A stretch of 64,000 nt of DNA from NCBI RefSeq assembly GCF_008710035.1, contig NZ_VYKI01000011.1, positions 34,059 through 98,058 on the forward strand, given 5' to 3'. Below are positions 17,972 through 28,477 of this stretch, in pieces. The stretch is from Stenotrophomonas cyclobalanopsidis (lineage in GTDB: Bacteria; Pseudomonadota; Gammaproteobacteria; Xanthomonadales; Xanthomonadaceae). Under the pieces are notes generated by a model. The model did no database searches. It saw nothing but the letters and a program-made list of their open reading frames with translations, and was not told where the DNA came from. Position numbers and translations under genes: made by a program. The number at the start of each line of letters is the position of its first letter. Within the stretch, counting starts at the first letter, position 1.

Positions 17972-19603
17972 GTGCAACGACGTGAGTTCCTGGCGTATTC
18001 CGGTCTGGGCCTTGCCGGCCTGGTGCTGCCGCATTCGCGGCTGATCGCGGCCGAGCAGCTGCTCGCACCGGTGGATACCGCCCAGCGCCGGCGCCTGGCC
18101 GAGGTCGCCCTCGCCGCCGCACGCACGGCCAAGGCCAGCTACTGCGACGTGCGCATCGGCCGCTACCTCAACCAGTCGGTCATCACCCGCGAACACCAGG
18201 TCGGCAACGTGACCAACCGCGAGTCGTCCGGCGTGGGCGTGCGGGTCCTGGTCAACGGCGCCTGGGGCTTTGCCGCGACCCACCAGCAGACCGAGGCGGC
18301 CGTGCGCGGCGCGGTGGAGCAGGCTACGGCCATCGCCCGCGCCAACGCCAGCATCCAGACCCGGCCGGTGCAGCTGGCGCCGACGCCAGCGGTCGGTGAG
18401 GTGCGCTGGCAGACGCCGGTGCGCAAGAACGCCATGGAAGTGCCGGTCCAGGACAAGATCGAACTGCTGCTGGCGCTCAACGGCGCCGCGCTCGATGCCG
18501 GCGCCGACTTCATCAATTCCACCCTGTTCCTGGTCAACGAGCAGAAGTACTTCGCCTCCAGCGATGGCTCCTTCATTGACCAGGACATCCACCGCATCTG
18601 GCTGCCGTTCACCGCTACCGCCATCGACAAGGCCAGCGGCAAGTTCCGCACCCGTGCCGGGCTGTCCTCGCCGATGGGCATGGGCTATGAGTTCCTCGAT
18701 GGCGATGCGCGCGGCAAGGTACAGCTGCCCGGCGGCATCACCGCCTACCGCGATTCCTACGATCCGGTCGAGGACGCCATCGCCGCCGCCCGCCATGCGC
18801 GCGAGAAGCTGAAGGCGCCCTCGGTGAAGCCCGGCAAGTACGACCTGGTGCTGGACCCGTCCAACCTGTTCCTGACCATCCACGAGAACGTCGGCCACCC
18901 GCTGGAACTGGACCGCGTGCTTGGCTACGAGGCCAACTACGCCGGCACCAGCTTCGCCACCCTGGACAAGCGCGATGCCGGGTTCCGCTGGGGCAGCGAC
19001 CTCGTCACCTTCTTCGCCGACAAGACCCAGCCGGGCAGCCTCGGCGCGGTCGGCTACGACGATGAAGGGGTGAAGACCCAGCGCTGGGACCTGGTGCGCG
19101 ATGGCGTGCTGGTCGATTACCAGGCGACCCGCGATGAGGCCCACATCCTCGGTCGCGACGCCTCGCATGGCTGCAGCTATGCCGATTCCTGGTCCAGCGT
19201 GCAGTTCCAGCGCATGGCCAATGTCTCGCTGGCACCGGGCAAGGCGCCGCTGAGCGTGGATGACATGATCAAGGACGTGGAGAACGGCATCTGGATCCAC
19301 GGCCGCGGCTCCTATTCCATCGACCAGCAGCGCTACAACGCGCAGTTCGGCGGCCAGCTCTACTACCAGATCAAGGACGGCAGGATCGCCGGCATGGTCG
19401 AGGACGCGGCCTACCAGATCCGCACGCCGGAGTTCTGGAACGCCTGCATCGCGATCTGCGACCAGCGCGACTTCCGCCTCGGCGGTTCCTTCTTCGACGG
19501 CAAGGGCCAGCCCGCGCAGGTATCGGCGGTCTCGCACGGGTCGTCCACCACCCGCTTCAACGGCATCAACATCATCAACACCGCGCGCAGTCTCGGCGCC
19601 TGA
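17972..19603 (+). CDS. TldD-like metalloprotease with Tat signal (paralogue 1)
   Basis: A 543-residue TldD/PmbA family protein. The start is GTG 17972, giving (M)QRREFLAYSGLGLAGLVLP: a twin-arginine signal with hydrophobic stretch, so it should be exported folded through Tat. The zinc motif HExxxH is HENVGH, residues 304-309. E. coli TldD is about 480 residues and cytosolic, and works with TldE to cleave unfolded peptides; export is thus unusual. It heads a nine-gene operon and is followed after 31 bases by a close paralogue sharing long identical blocks, a clear tandem duplication. The ATG at 17918 would bury the Tat motif and is rejected. No E. coli-like substrate (microcin, CcdA) is nearby. 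Confidence 0.85.
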   Translation: MQRREFLAYSGLGLAGLVLPHSRLIAAEQLLAPVDTAQRRRLAEVALAAARTAKASYCDVRIGRYLNQSVITREHQVGNVTNRESSGVGVRVLVNGAWGFAATHQQTEAAVRGAVEQATAIARANASIQTRPVQLAPTPAVGEVRWQTPVRKNAMEVPVQDKIELLLALNGAALDAGADFINSTLFLVNEQKYFASSDGSFIDQDIHRIWLPFTATAIDKASGKFRTRAGLSSPMGMGYEFLDGDARGKVQLPGGITAYRDSYDPVEDAIAAARHAREKLKAPSVKPGKYDLVLDPSNLFLTIHENVGHPLELDRVLGYEANYAGTSFATLDKRDAGFRWGSDLVTFFADKTQPGSLGAVGYDDEGVKTQRWDLVRDGVLVDYQATRDEAHILGRDASHGCSYADSWSSVQFQRMANVSLAPGKAPLSVDDMIKDVENGIWIHGRGSYSIDQQRYNAQFGGQLYYQIKDGRIAGMVEDAAYQIRTPEFWNACIAICDQRDFRLGGSFFDGKGQPAQVSAVSHGSSTTRFNGINIINTARSLGA

Positions 19604-19634
19604 GTCGTCCCATCCTTCGACGTGGAGAGCTGCC

Positions 19635-21269
19635 TTGCAGAGACGTGACTTCCTCGCCCTGACCGGGCTTACCGCGGGCGGCCTGATGGTGCCGTCGTTC
19701 TTCGGCAAGGCGATCGCCGCCGAGCAGCTGCAGTCCAGCCTCGACCTGGGGCTGAAGAAGCGCCTGGCCGATGCCGCGCTGCAGGCCGCCCGCAGCGCCG
19801 GCGCCACCTACTGCGATGTGCGCATCGGCCGCTACCTGCGGCAGTTCGTCATCACCCGCGAGGACAAGGTGCAGAACGTGGTGAACACCGAGTCCACCGG
19901 CGTCGGCATCCGCGTGATCGTCAACGGCGCCTGGGGCTTCGCCGCCACCAATGCGCTGGGCACCGCCGACGTGGCCCGTGCCGCGCAGCAGGCCGCCGCG
20001 ATTGCCAGGGCCAACGCTGGCGTACAGACCGCACCGGTGCAGCTGGCCAAGACACCGGGCGTGGGTGAAGTGAGCTGGCGCACGCCGATCCGCAAGAACG
20101 CCATGGACGTGCCGATCAAGGAAAAGGTCGACCTGCTGCTGGACGTCAACGCCGCCGCGATGGGCGCCGGTGCCAGCTTCGTCAATTCGATGCTGTTCCT
20201 GGTCAACGAGCAGAAGTACTTCGCCTCCACCGATGGCTCCTACATCGACCAGGACGTGCACCGCATCTGGGCGCCGATGACGGTCACCGCCATCGACAAG
20301 GCCAGCGGCAAGTTCCGCACCCGCGAAGGCCTGTCCGCGCCGATGGGCCTGGGCTACGAGTACCTGGACGGCGCCGCAGCCGGCAAGGTGCTCACCCCCA
20401 ATGGGGTGGTGAACTACGGCTCCTCCTACGACATGAAGGAAGACGCCATCGCTGCGGCAGAGCAGGCGCAGGAGAAGCTGAAGGCACCCTCGGTGAAGCC
20501 CGGCAAGTACGACCTGATCCTCGATCCGTCGCACACCTGGCTGACCATCCACGAGTCGATCGGCCACCCGCTCGAACTCGACCGCGTGCTCGGCTACGAA
20601 GCCAACTACGCCGGTACCAGCTTCGCCACCCTGGACAAGCGCGAGCAGCATTTCCAGTACGGCAGCGAGCACGTCAACATCTTCGCCGACAAGACCCAGC
20701 CGGGCAGCCTCGGCGCGGTGGCGTACGACGATGAAGGCGTCAAGTGCAAGCGCTGGGACCTGATCAGCAACGGCAAGCTGGTCGACTACCAGACCATCCG
20801 CGACCAGGCCCACATCCTTGGCAAGACTGAGTCGGACGGCTGCTGCTACGCCGATTCCTGGTCCAGCGTGCAGTTCCAGCGTATGGCCAACGTGTCGATG
20901 GCGCCGGGCAAGACCCCGCTCAGCGTCCCGGACATGATCAAGGACGTCGAGAACGGTATCTACATCATCGGCGACGGCTCGTTCTCCATTGACCAGCAGC
21001 GCTACAACGCGCAGTTCGGCGGCCAGCTGTTCTACGAGATCAAGAACGGCAGGATCACCCGCATGCTGGAAGACGTGGCCTACCAGATCCGCACGCCGGA
21101 GTTCTGGAACGCCTGCACCGCCGTAGCCGACGAGCGCGACTACCGCCTGGGCGGTTCGTTCTTCGACGGCAAGGGCCAGCCGGGCCAGGTCTCGGCGGTC
21201 TCGCATGGCTCGTCCACCGCGCGCTTCAACGGCATCAACGTCATCAACACCGCACGCAGCCTCGGCTGA
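19635..21269 (+). CDS. TldD-like metalloprotease with Tat signal (paralogue 2)
   Basis: A 544-residue TldD family protein. It starts at TTG 19635, after GGAGAG, giving (M)QRRDFLALTGLTAGGLMVP, again a twin-arginine signal. The HExxxH motif is HESIGH, residues 306-311. It is similar to paralogue 1 along its whole length, including NSMLFLVNEQKYFAS and YAGTSFATLDKR, so the pair arose by duplication. Both keep zinc ligands and probably both are active. Either could pair with the TldE-like protein encoded 21 bases downstream. Confidence 0.85.
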   Translation: MQRRDFLALTGLTAGGLMVPSFFGKAIAAEQLQSSLDLGLKKRLADAALQAARSAGATYCDVRIGRYLRQFVITREDKVQNVVNTESTGVGIRVIVNGAWGFAATNALGTADVARAAQQAAAIARANAGVQTAPVQLAKTPGVGEVSWRTPIRKNAMDVPIKEKVDLLLDVNAAAMGAGASFVNSMLFLVNEQKYFASTDGSYIDQDVHRIWAPMTVTAIDKASGKFRTREGLSAPMGLGYEYLDGAAAGKVLTPNGVVNYGSSYDMKEDAIAAAEQAQEKLKAPSVKPGKYDLILDPSHTWLTIHESIGHPLELDRVLGYEANYAGTSFATLDKREQHFQYGSEHVNIFADKTQPGSLGAVAYDDEGVKCKRWDLISNGKLVDYQTIRDQAHILGKTESDGCCYADSWSSVQFQRMANVSMAPGKTPLSVPDMIKDVENGIYIIGDGSFSIDQQRYNAQFGGQLFYEIKNGRITRMLEDVAYQIRTPEFWNACTAVADERDYRLGGSFFDGKGQPGQVSAVSHGSSTARFNGINVINTARSLG

Positions 21270-21290
21270 CCGGTCAGGAGCCCTTACACC

Positions 21291-22625
21291 ATGAGTATCT
21301 TCACCGAAGCCCAGGCCAAGGCCATCCTCGACAAGGTCATCGCCCTGTCCAAGGCCGATGAGTGCACCGCCGTGCTGGCCGGTTCCATCAGCGGCAACAT
21401 CCGTTTCGCGCTGAACAACGTCTCCACCAGCGGCATCGTCGACAACACCGAGCTGGCCGTCACCGTGGCCTTCGGCAAGCGCGTGGGCACCGCCTCGATC
21501 AACGAGTTCGACGATGCCGCGCTGGAACGCGTGGTCCGCCGCGCCGAGGACCTGGCCCGCCTGGCTCCGGAGAACCCGGAGTTCATGCCGGCCATCGGCA
21601 AGCAGAGCTACCGTCCCAGCCCGACCTTCAGCGAATCCACCGCCGCGATTGATCCGGCATTCCGCGCCAAGGTCGCCGCCGATTCCATCGCGCCGTGCCG
21701 GGGCAACGGCCTGATCGCCGCCGGTTTCCTCGAAGATGGCCAGGGATTCCAGGCCACCGCCAACAGCAACGGCAACTTCGCCTACCAGCGCACCACCAGC
21801 TTCGACTACACCTGCACCGTGCGCACCGAAGATGGCCGCGGTTCGGGCTGGGTCGGCCGCAACCTGAAGGATGCGGCGGACTTCAAGGCCGACCAGGACG
21901 TCCGCATCGCCATGCGCAAGGCTACCGAATCGGCCGAAGCCAAGGCGCTGGAACCGGGCAAATACACGGTGATCCTGGAGCCGGCGGCCGCCGCGGGCCT
22001 GATCAGCTTCATGATGAACTTCTTCAGCGCGCGCTCGGCCGATGAAGGCCGCAGCTTCCTGTCGAAGAAGGGCGGCGGCAACAAGCTGGGCGAGCAGGTC
22101 TACGACCCGCGCGTGAGCATGTACGCCGATCCGTGGCATCCCGACGCACCGGTGCTGCCGTGGGATGGCGAGGGCATGCCGCGCGAGCGCATGGCCATCA
22201 TCGAGAACGGCAAGGTCGCCAACCTGGACTACTCGCGCTTCTGGGCACAGAAGCAGGGCAAGACCGCCAAGGCGACGCCGGGCAACCTGCTGATGAGCGG
22301 CGGCGACAAGAGCACCGCCGATCTGGTGCGCGGCACCCAGAAGGGCATCCTGGTCACCCGCACCTGGTACATCCGCATGGTCGACCCGCAGACCGTGCTG
22401 CTGACCGGCCTGACCCGCGATGGCACCTTCTACATCGAGAACGGCCAGATCAAGCACCCGGTGAAGAATTTCCGCTTCAACGAATCGCCGGTGATCATGC
22501 TCAACAACATCGAAGAACTGGGCCGGCCGGTGCGCGTGGCCGGTGATGAATCCAGCTTCGTGATGATGATCCCGCCGATGAAGCTGCGCGATTTCACCTT
22601 CACCTCGTTGTCCGACGCGGTCTGA
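21291..22625 (+). CDS. TldE/PmbA-like protein
   Basis: A 444-residue PmbA/TldE family protein, the non-catalytic partner that forms a heterodimer with TldD around a shared chamber. It has no HExxxH and no signal peptide (begins MSIFTEAQAKAIL). If TldD is exported by Tat, this subunit could cross with it as a folded complex, or stay cytosolic; the sequence cannot decide. Family blocks include TTSFDYTCTVRTEDGRGSGW and GNLLMSGGDKS. The stop shares one base with the start of the DUF4159 gene (TGATG). Confidence 0.85.
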   Translation: MSIFTEAQAKAILDKVIALSKADECTAVLAGSISGNIRFALNNVSTSGIVDNTELAVTVAFGKRVGTASINEFDDAALERVVRRAEDLARLAPENPEFMPAIGKQSYRPSPTFSESTAAIDPAFRAKVAADSIAPCRGNGLIAAGFLEDGQGFQATANSNGNFAYQRTTSFDYTCTVRTEDGRGSGWVGRNLKDAADFKADQDVRIAMRKATESAEAKALEPGKYTVILEPAAAAGLISFMMNFFSARSADEGRSFLSKKGGGNKLGEQVYDPRVSMYADPWHPDAPVLPWDGEGMPRERMAIIENGKVANLDYSRFWAQKQGKTAKATPGNLLMSGGDKSTADLVRGTQKGILVTRTWYIRMVDPQTVLLTGLTRDGTFYIENGQIKHPVKNFRFNESPVIMLNNIEELGRPVRVAGDESSFVMMIPPMKLRDFTFTSLSDAV

Positions 22626-23332
22626 TGGATCGGCGGGCCTGCCTGCGCTGGTTGGCCGCTGCCGCTTCGGCGGCGGCGCTGCCGGCCTTCGCGCAGGCAG
22701 GCCCGCGCAGTTCGCGTTACGACTTCTGGTTCACCCGCCTGCAGTACGACTCCGGCGACTGGGACGTGGACGCACGCATGCCGTCCAACCTGATCACCTC
22801 GCTGATCGACTACACCTCGCTGCGCGTCGACCCGCAGGAACACGTGGTGGCCCTGGCCGACCCGCGCATGCTGGAAGCGCCGTTCTGCTACCTGGCCGGG
22901 CACACGCTGGTGGAGTTCAACGCCGCCGAGCGGCAGAACTTCGTGCGCTACGTGCGCAACGGCGGCTTCGTCTTCGTCGACGACTGCAACCATGACATCG
23001 ACGGCCTGTTCGCCACCTCGTTCGAGGCGCAGATGGGTCGACTGTTCGGGGCCAGGGCTCTGCAGAAGCTGCCCAACAGCCATCCGCTGTACCGCAGCTT
23101 CTTCCGCTTCCCCGACGGCCCGCCCGCCACCGGCTTCGAGCTCAACGGCTGGGGCGATGACCTCGTGCACGACTACCTGAAGGGCATCGAGGTCGATGGC
23201 CGCCTGGGCCTGCTCTACAGCAACAAGGATTACGGCTGCGAGTGGGACTACGACTGGCGCAACAAGCGCTTCCTGGCCGAAGACAACACCCGCTTCGGCG
23301 TCAACATCGTGATGTACGCGTTGAACAATTGA
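22625..23332 (+). CDS. DUF4159 protein with N-terminal signal
   Basis: A 235-residue protein. Residues 1-25 (MDRRACLRWLAAAASAAALP) form a signal with an arginine pair, compatible with Tat or Sec export. The remainder is a DUF4159 domain with a glutamine-amidotransferase-like fold, including GGFVFVDDCNHDIDG and NKDYGCEWDYDW. Such domains commonly occur beside MoxR and DUF58 genes. It overlaps tldE by one base, which ties the protease genes to the MoxR half of the operon. Function is unknown. Confidence 0.8.
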   Translation: MDRRACLRWLAAAASAAALPAFAQAGPRSSRYDFWFTRLQYDSGDWDVDARMPSNLITSLIDYTSLRVDPQEHVVALADPRMLEAPFCYLAGHTLVEFNAAERQNFVRYVRNGGFVFVDDCNHDIDGLFATSFEAQMGRLFGARALQKLPNSHPLYRSFFRFPDGPPATGFELNGWGDDLVHDYLKGIEVDGRLGLLYSNKDYGCEWDYDWRNKRFLAEDNTRFGVNIVMYALNN

Positions 23333-23345
23333 ACGGACCACCGCC

Positions 23346-24329
<984 letters not shown>

Positions 24330-24336
24330 AGCACGC

Positions 24337-25233
24337 GTGAGCACCGGTACACCGCTGACCCTGCCACCGGAACTGCGTGCGCGCCTGCGCACGCTGCGCC
24401 TGCGGCCGCGCCTGGCCAGTGGTGCCAACGGCATCGGCCAGCACGCCAGCCGCAGCCGCGGTGCCGGCCTGGAATTCGCCCAGTACCGCGCCTACGAGCC
24501 CGGCGACGAACTGCGCCAGATCGACTGGAAGTTGTATGCGCGCTCGGATCGCTTCTTCGTGCGCGAATCCGAACGCGAAAGCCCGATCACCGTCTGGCTG
24601 CTGCTCGACGCCACCGCCTCGGCCAGCCAGGCCGACCGCGCCGCGCCGCAGCGCCCGCGCCTGGACCACATGCGCGGGCTGGCCGCCTGCCTGGTCGAGC
24701 TGGCCCTGCAGCAGGGCGATCGTTTCGGCCTGCTGGCGATCAACGGCGATGGCCTGCAGCTGCTACCGGCCGGCAACGGCGCGCGCCAGCGCGACCGCGT
24801 GCACCTGCAGCTGCATGCGCTGCAGGCGAGTGGCGGCTGGCCAACCGCCGAGCGCCTGCGACCGCTGTGGGAGCGGGTGCGCCCCGGTGACCTGCTGCTG
24901 GCCATCGGCGACGGCTTTGATGAAGCCGGCATCGTGCTGCTGGAACACCTGGCCAGCGCGCGCCGCGAGGTGATGCTGCTGCAGGTGCTGACCGCCGACG
25001 AGCGTGACTTCCCCTTTGATGCCGGCCATCGCTTCCGCGATCCGGAAACCGGCGAGGAACTGCTGGGCGATGGCGCCGCGATCCGCGCCGACTACCTGCA
25101 GCGCTTCGCTGCCGCACACAGCGCCCTGCACGCACGCCTGCAGGCCAGCGGCATCGCCAGCGCCACTGGTTGGCTCGACCAGCCGCTGGACCAGCCGCTG
25201 CAGGCGCTGTTCGGCCGCGGGGGCGGCGCATGA
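24337..25233 (+). CDS. DUF58 domain protein
   Basis: A 298-residue DUF58 protein. The signature SRGAGLEFAQYRAYEPGDEL, then RQIDWKLYARSD, lies near residues 39-73. It is the usual MoxR neighbour and is related to vWA domains, but lacks a complete MIDAS motif that I can see (LLLDATASAS is the nearest). The start is GTG 24337, seven bases after the moxR stop; a longer reading would run into moxR in another frame. The stop overlaps the next start (ATGA). Confidence 0.85.
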   Translation: MSTGTPLTLPPELRARLRTLRLRPRLASGANGIGQHASRSRGAGLEFAQYRAYEPGDELRQIDWKLYARSDRFFVRESERESPITVWLLLDATASASQADRAAPQRPRLDHMRGLAACLVELALQQGDRFGLLAINGDGLQLLPAGNGARQRDRVHLQLHALQASGGWPTAERLRPLWERVRPGDLLLAIGDGFDEAGIVLLEHLASARREVMLLQVLTADERDFPFDAGHRFRDPETGEELLGDGAAIRADYLQRFAAAHSALHARLQASGIASATGWLDQPLDQPLQALFGRGGGA

Positions 25234-26348
25234 ACCTGCTGTTCCCGCTGGGCCTGGCCGCACTCGCCGCGTGGCTGCTGCCGCTGCTGATCCACCTGGC
25301 CCGGCGCCATCCGTACACGCCGTTGGATTTCGCCGCATTGCGCTGGCTGCGCGCACAGATCCGCCCACGCCAGCGCATCCGCTTCGATGATTGGCCGCTG
25401 CTGCTGGTGCGCCTGCTGCTGCTGGCCGCACTGGCGCTGCTGCTGGCGCGCCCGGCGCTGACCGGCAGCGCAGCACGGCCCAGCGCGTGGACCGTGGTCG
25501 CGCCCGGGCTGGATGCCCGCGCACTGCGCGGCACCGGCAAAGAGGGCCGCTGGCATTGGCTGGCGCCTGGCTTCCCGACCGTCGAACAACCAGCACCCAC
25601 GACACCTGCGCCGCTTGCGAGCCTGCTGCGCGAACTCGACGCGCAACTGCCCGCCGGCACCGCGCTGACCGTGCATGTGCCCGATCCGCTGCCCGGCCTC
25701 GATGGCGCACGCCTGCAGCTGTCGCGTCCCGTGCAGTGGCAGGCGCATCCGATGACCCTCGCCAGCGCACAGGCCACAGTGGCCTCGCCACGTCTGCGCG
25801 TGCATGCCGAGGCACCGGCCAGCGCGCGGCACTGGATCGGCGCCCTGCAGCGAGCGTGGAGCCCCCAGCCCGCCGCCGCCGAGCTGCCTGCCGACACGCT
25901 CCCCGCACGCGGCGAGATTGCGGTGTGGGGCCGTACCGATGCACTGCCGGCCGCATGGCAGGCGTGGCTGCACGACGGTGGCAGCGTGATGACTGCGGCC
26001 ACGCCTGTTGCTGCCGCCACGGTGGTGCTGCGAAGTGCCGAGGGCGCACCGCTGCTGTGGCAGCAGCGCGTCGGCCAGGGCCGCCTGCTGTCGCTGCCCG
26101 GCGAATGGGACGCTGCCCACAACGGCGCCCTGCGTGACGCCCGCTTGCCGCAGGCCCTGCTGCTGGCCCTGCAACCGCCAGCACCACCGCGCGTGGGCGA
26201 TGCGCGCGATCACGCGCCGAGGCAGGCAGTACTGCCTGCAACCGCCGCCGCACCACGCGAGCTGACCCCGTGGCTGCTGCTGGCCATCGTGCTGCTGTTC
26301 GCGCTGGAGCGCGGGATGGCCAGTCGCGCAGCGCGGAGGCCGGCATGA
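25230..26348 (+). CDS. BatA N-terminal-domain membrane protein
   Basis: A 372-residue inner-membrane protein. The BatA (aerotolerance) N-terminal domain covers residues 1-80: a first membrane helix, then PYTPLDFAALRWLR and DDWPLLLVRLLLLAALALLLARP. The middle is a soluble region without a vWA MIDAS motif, and a C-terminal helix ends the protein. It probably anchors the MoxR module at the membrane. It is coupled by ATGA overlaps on both sides. Confidence 0.8.
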   Translation: MNLLFPLGLAALAAWLLPLLIHLARRHPYTPLDFAALRWLRAQIRPRQRIRFDDWPLLLVRLLLLAALALLLARPALTGSAARPSAWTVVAPGLDARALRGTGKEGRWHWLAPGFPTVEQPAPTTPAPLASLLRELDAQLPAGTALTVHVPDPLPGLDGARLQLSRPVQWQAHPMTLASAQATVASPRLRVHAEAPASARHWIGALQRAWSPQPAAAELPADTLPARGEIAVWGRTDALPAAWQAWLHDGGSVMTAATPVAAATVVLRSAEGAPLLWQQRVGQGRLLSLPGEWDAAHNGALRDARLPQALLLALQPPAPPRVGDARDHAPRQAVLPATAAAPRELTPWLLLAIVLLFALERGMASRAARRPA

Positions 26349-28477
26349 ACGTAGTGCAGCGCAGCTGGCAGCGCGCACGTCGCCGCCGCGCCGGCATCAC
26401 CGTGCTGCTTGGCCTGCCGTGGGCGCTGGCCGCCACCGCATTGACCCTGCGCCTGGCCGGCTTCGATGCCGCCTGCGTGGTCGGCACGCTGGCCCTGCTG
26501 GCCTGCGCCGGCGTGACCGTCGCGCGTGCTCGCCAGATGGACCGGCGCTGGCTGCAGCGCCAGCTCGATGGCAGCGGCCGCAGCGAAGACAGCGCCGATC
26601 TGCTGTTTGCCGATGTCGCCCGCATCAACCCGTTGCAGCAGCGCCAGCGCGCGCATGTGCTGGCCACGCTGGAACGCAGGATGCCGGACCTGCGCCCGCG
26701 CTGGCCGCGCGCCGCACTGGCGCTGTGCTGGATCGCCGGCCTGGCCATCGCCCTGCTCGCGCTGGGCTGGCCTCGCAGCGCAGGTGTCTCCGCAGGCGTC
26801 GGCGCTGCGGCACCGGCGCCTATGGCAGCGGCCGGTCCGCTGCAGCTGCAGTCGACCCGCCTGCAGATCGATGCACCGGCGTACACCGGCCAGGCCACGC
26901 TCACCCAGAACGCACTGGATGCCAAGGTGGCCGCGGACAGCCGGCTGTCCTGGTCGCTGCGCTTCGACCGCGCGCCCAGCAAGGCATGGCTGCAGTTCCA
27001 CGACGGGCGACGGCTGCCGCTGCACGAGTACGACGGCCGATGGCAGGCACAGGACATAGCCCGCGCGCCGGTGCTGTACCGCGTGGTCAGCGAGCCCGCC
27101 CCGGCCAGCACCCGCCTGTACCGGCTGGATGTGGTGGCCGACCGCGCGCCCAGCGTGCGCGTGCTGGAACCCGCCGCCAGCCTGGTGCTGGGTACGCCCG
27201 GGCAGCGGCAGTGGGCGCTGCGCTTCGAAGCCAGCGATGACTACGGCGTGGCCGCGCAGGCAAAGCTGTCGATCACCACCACCCAGGGCAGCGGCGAGAA
27301 CATCACCTTCGTCCAGCGCAGCGTCACCCTCACCGGCAGCGGCGCGCCCACCGCGCGGCGCTTCGCCCACACCCTCGATCTGGCGGCACTCGGCGCGCAG
27401 GCCGGCAACGATGTGATCGCCCAGCTGGAAGTACGCGACAACCATGCGCCTAACGCCCAGACCGGGCGCAGCAGCAGCGTGATCCTGCGCCTGCCGACCA
27501 CCGAAGTCGCGCTCGGCGCCGAACTGGAAGGCCGCATCAAGAAGACCCTGCCGGCGTATTTCCGCAGCCAGCGGCAGATCATCATCGACGCCGAAGCACT
27601 CATCCGCCAACGCCGCAGCCTGGCCGCCGATGACTTCATCAAGCGCAGCGATGCCATCGGCGTCGACCAGCGCCTCCTGCGCCTGCGCTACGGCCAGTTC
27701 CTCGGTGAGGAAAGCGAAGGCGGAGCGAAACCGCCGCCGACCAGCGACCTGCCCACCAGCGATGCACCCACGGCGGACGCGCACGATCACGACGACGACC
27801 ACGATCATGACCACGGCGAGGCCGCCGGCAACGCCAGCACGCCACCGGTGTTTGGCAGCGCCACCGACGTGCTGTCCGAGTACGGCCACACCCACGACCA
27901 CGCCGAGGCCGCTACCCTGCTCGACCCGCAGACCCGCGCCACGCTGAAAGCCGCGCTGGACCAGATGTGGTCGTCCGAGGGTGAACTGCGCCAGGGCCGC
28001 CCGGAGCAGGCGCTGCCGTTTGCCTACAATGCGCTGGCCTTCATCAAGCAGGTGCAGCAGGCCGAGCGCATCTATCTGGCCCGCGTCGGCCCGGAGCTGC
28101 CGCCGATCGACGAGGGCCGACGGCTGGGCGGCGACCGCGCCGGGCTGGCCAGCCGCGAGCTGCCGCTGGCCGCACGCACGCCGCCGGACCCGGCCATCGT
28201 CGAAGCGTGGCAGCGGCTGGGCGACGGTGACGGCAGGCCTGACCTGGACGCTTTGGCCACCTGGCAGCAGCGCAACGCCGCCTTCCTGCCCGACCCCCTC
28301 GATCTGGCCGCCGCCATTGAACAGCTGCGCATCGAACCGGATTGCAGCGACTGCCGCCAGCGCCTGCGCGCACAGCTGTGGCGCGCCCTGCAGCGTCCAT
28401 TGCCGCAGGTGATGCGGCGCACCGCCACCGATGCAATGGGCCAGCGTTATCTCGATGCGCTGGAGGTACAGCCATGA
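26345..28477 (+). CDS. DUF4175-like membrane protein with histidine-rich segment
   Basis: A 710-residue protein with membrane helices near residues 17-60 and 120-140 and a large periplasmic part, of the DUF4175 type found downstream of MoxR/DUF58/BatA genes. The region VVAQ-type beta domain (about 170-400) is followed by helices (FRSQRQIIIDAEALIRQRR). At about residues 480-520 there is an acidic, histidine-rich stretch (HDHDDDHDHDHGE and YGHTHDHAEA) likely to bind zinc, copper or nickel. The C-terminal part has tandem helices and CSDCRQRL. Overlaps of four bases on both sides place it firmly in the operon. Confidence 0.75.
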   Translation: MNVVQRSWQRARRRRAGITVLLGLPWALAATALTLRLAGFDAACVVGTLALLACAGVTVARARQMDRRWLQRQLDGSGRSEDSADLLFADVARINPLQQRQRAHVLATLERRMPDLRPRWPRAALALCWIAGLAIALLALGWPRSAGVSAGVGAAAPAPMAAAGPLQLQSTRLQIDAPAYTGQATLTQNALDAKVAADSRLSWSLRFDRAPSKAWLQFHDGRRLPLHEYDGRWQAQDIARAPVLYRVVSEPAPASTRLYRLDVVADRAPSVRVLEPAASLVLGTPGQRQWALRFEASDDYGVAAQAKLSITTTQGSGENITFVQRSVTLTGSGAPTARRFAHTLDLAALGAQAGNDVIAQLEVRDNHAPNAQTGRSSSVILRLPTTEVALGAELEGRIKKTLPAYFRSQRQIIIDAEALIRQRRSLAADDFIKRSDAIGVDQRLLRLRYGQFLGEESEGGAKPPPTSDLPTSDAPTADAHDHDDDHDHDHGEAAGNASTPPVFGSATDVLSEYGHTHDHAEAATLLDPQTRATLKAALDQMWSSEGELRQGRPEQALPFAYNALAFIKQVQQAERIYLARVGPELPPIDEGRRLGGDRAGLASRELPLAARTPPDPAIVEAWQRLGDGDGRPDLDALATWQQRNAAFLPDPLDLAAAIEQLRIEPDCSDCRQRLRAQLWRALQRPLPQVMRRTATDAMGQRYLDALEVQP

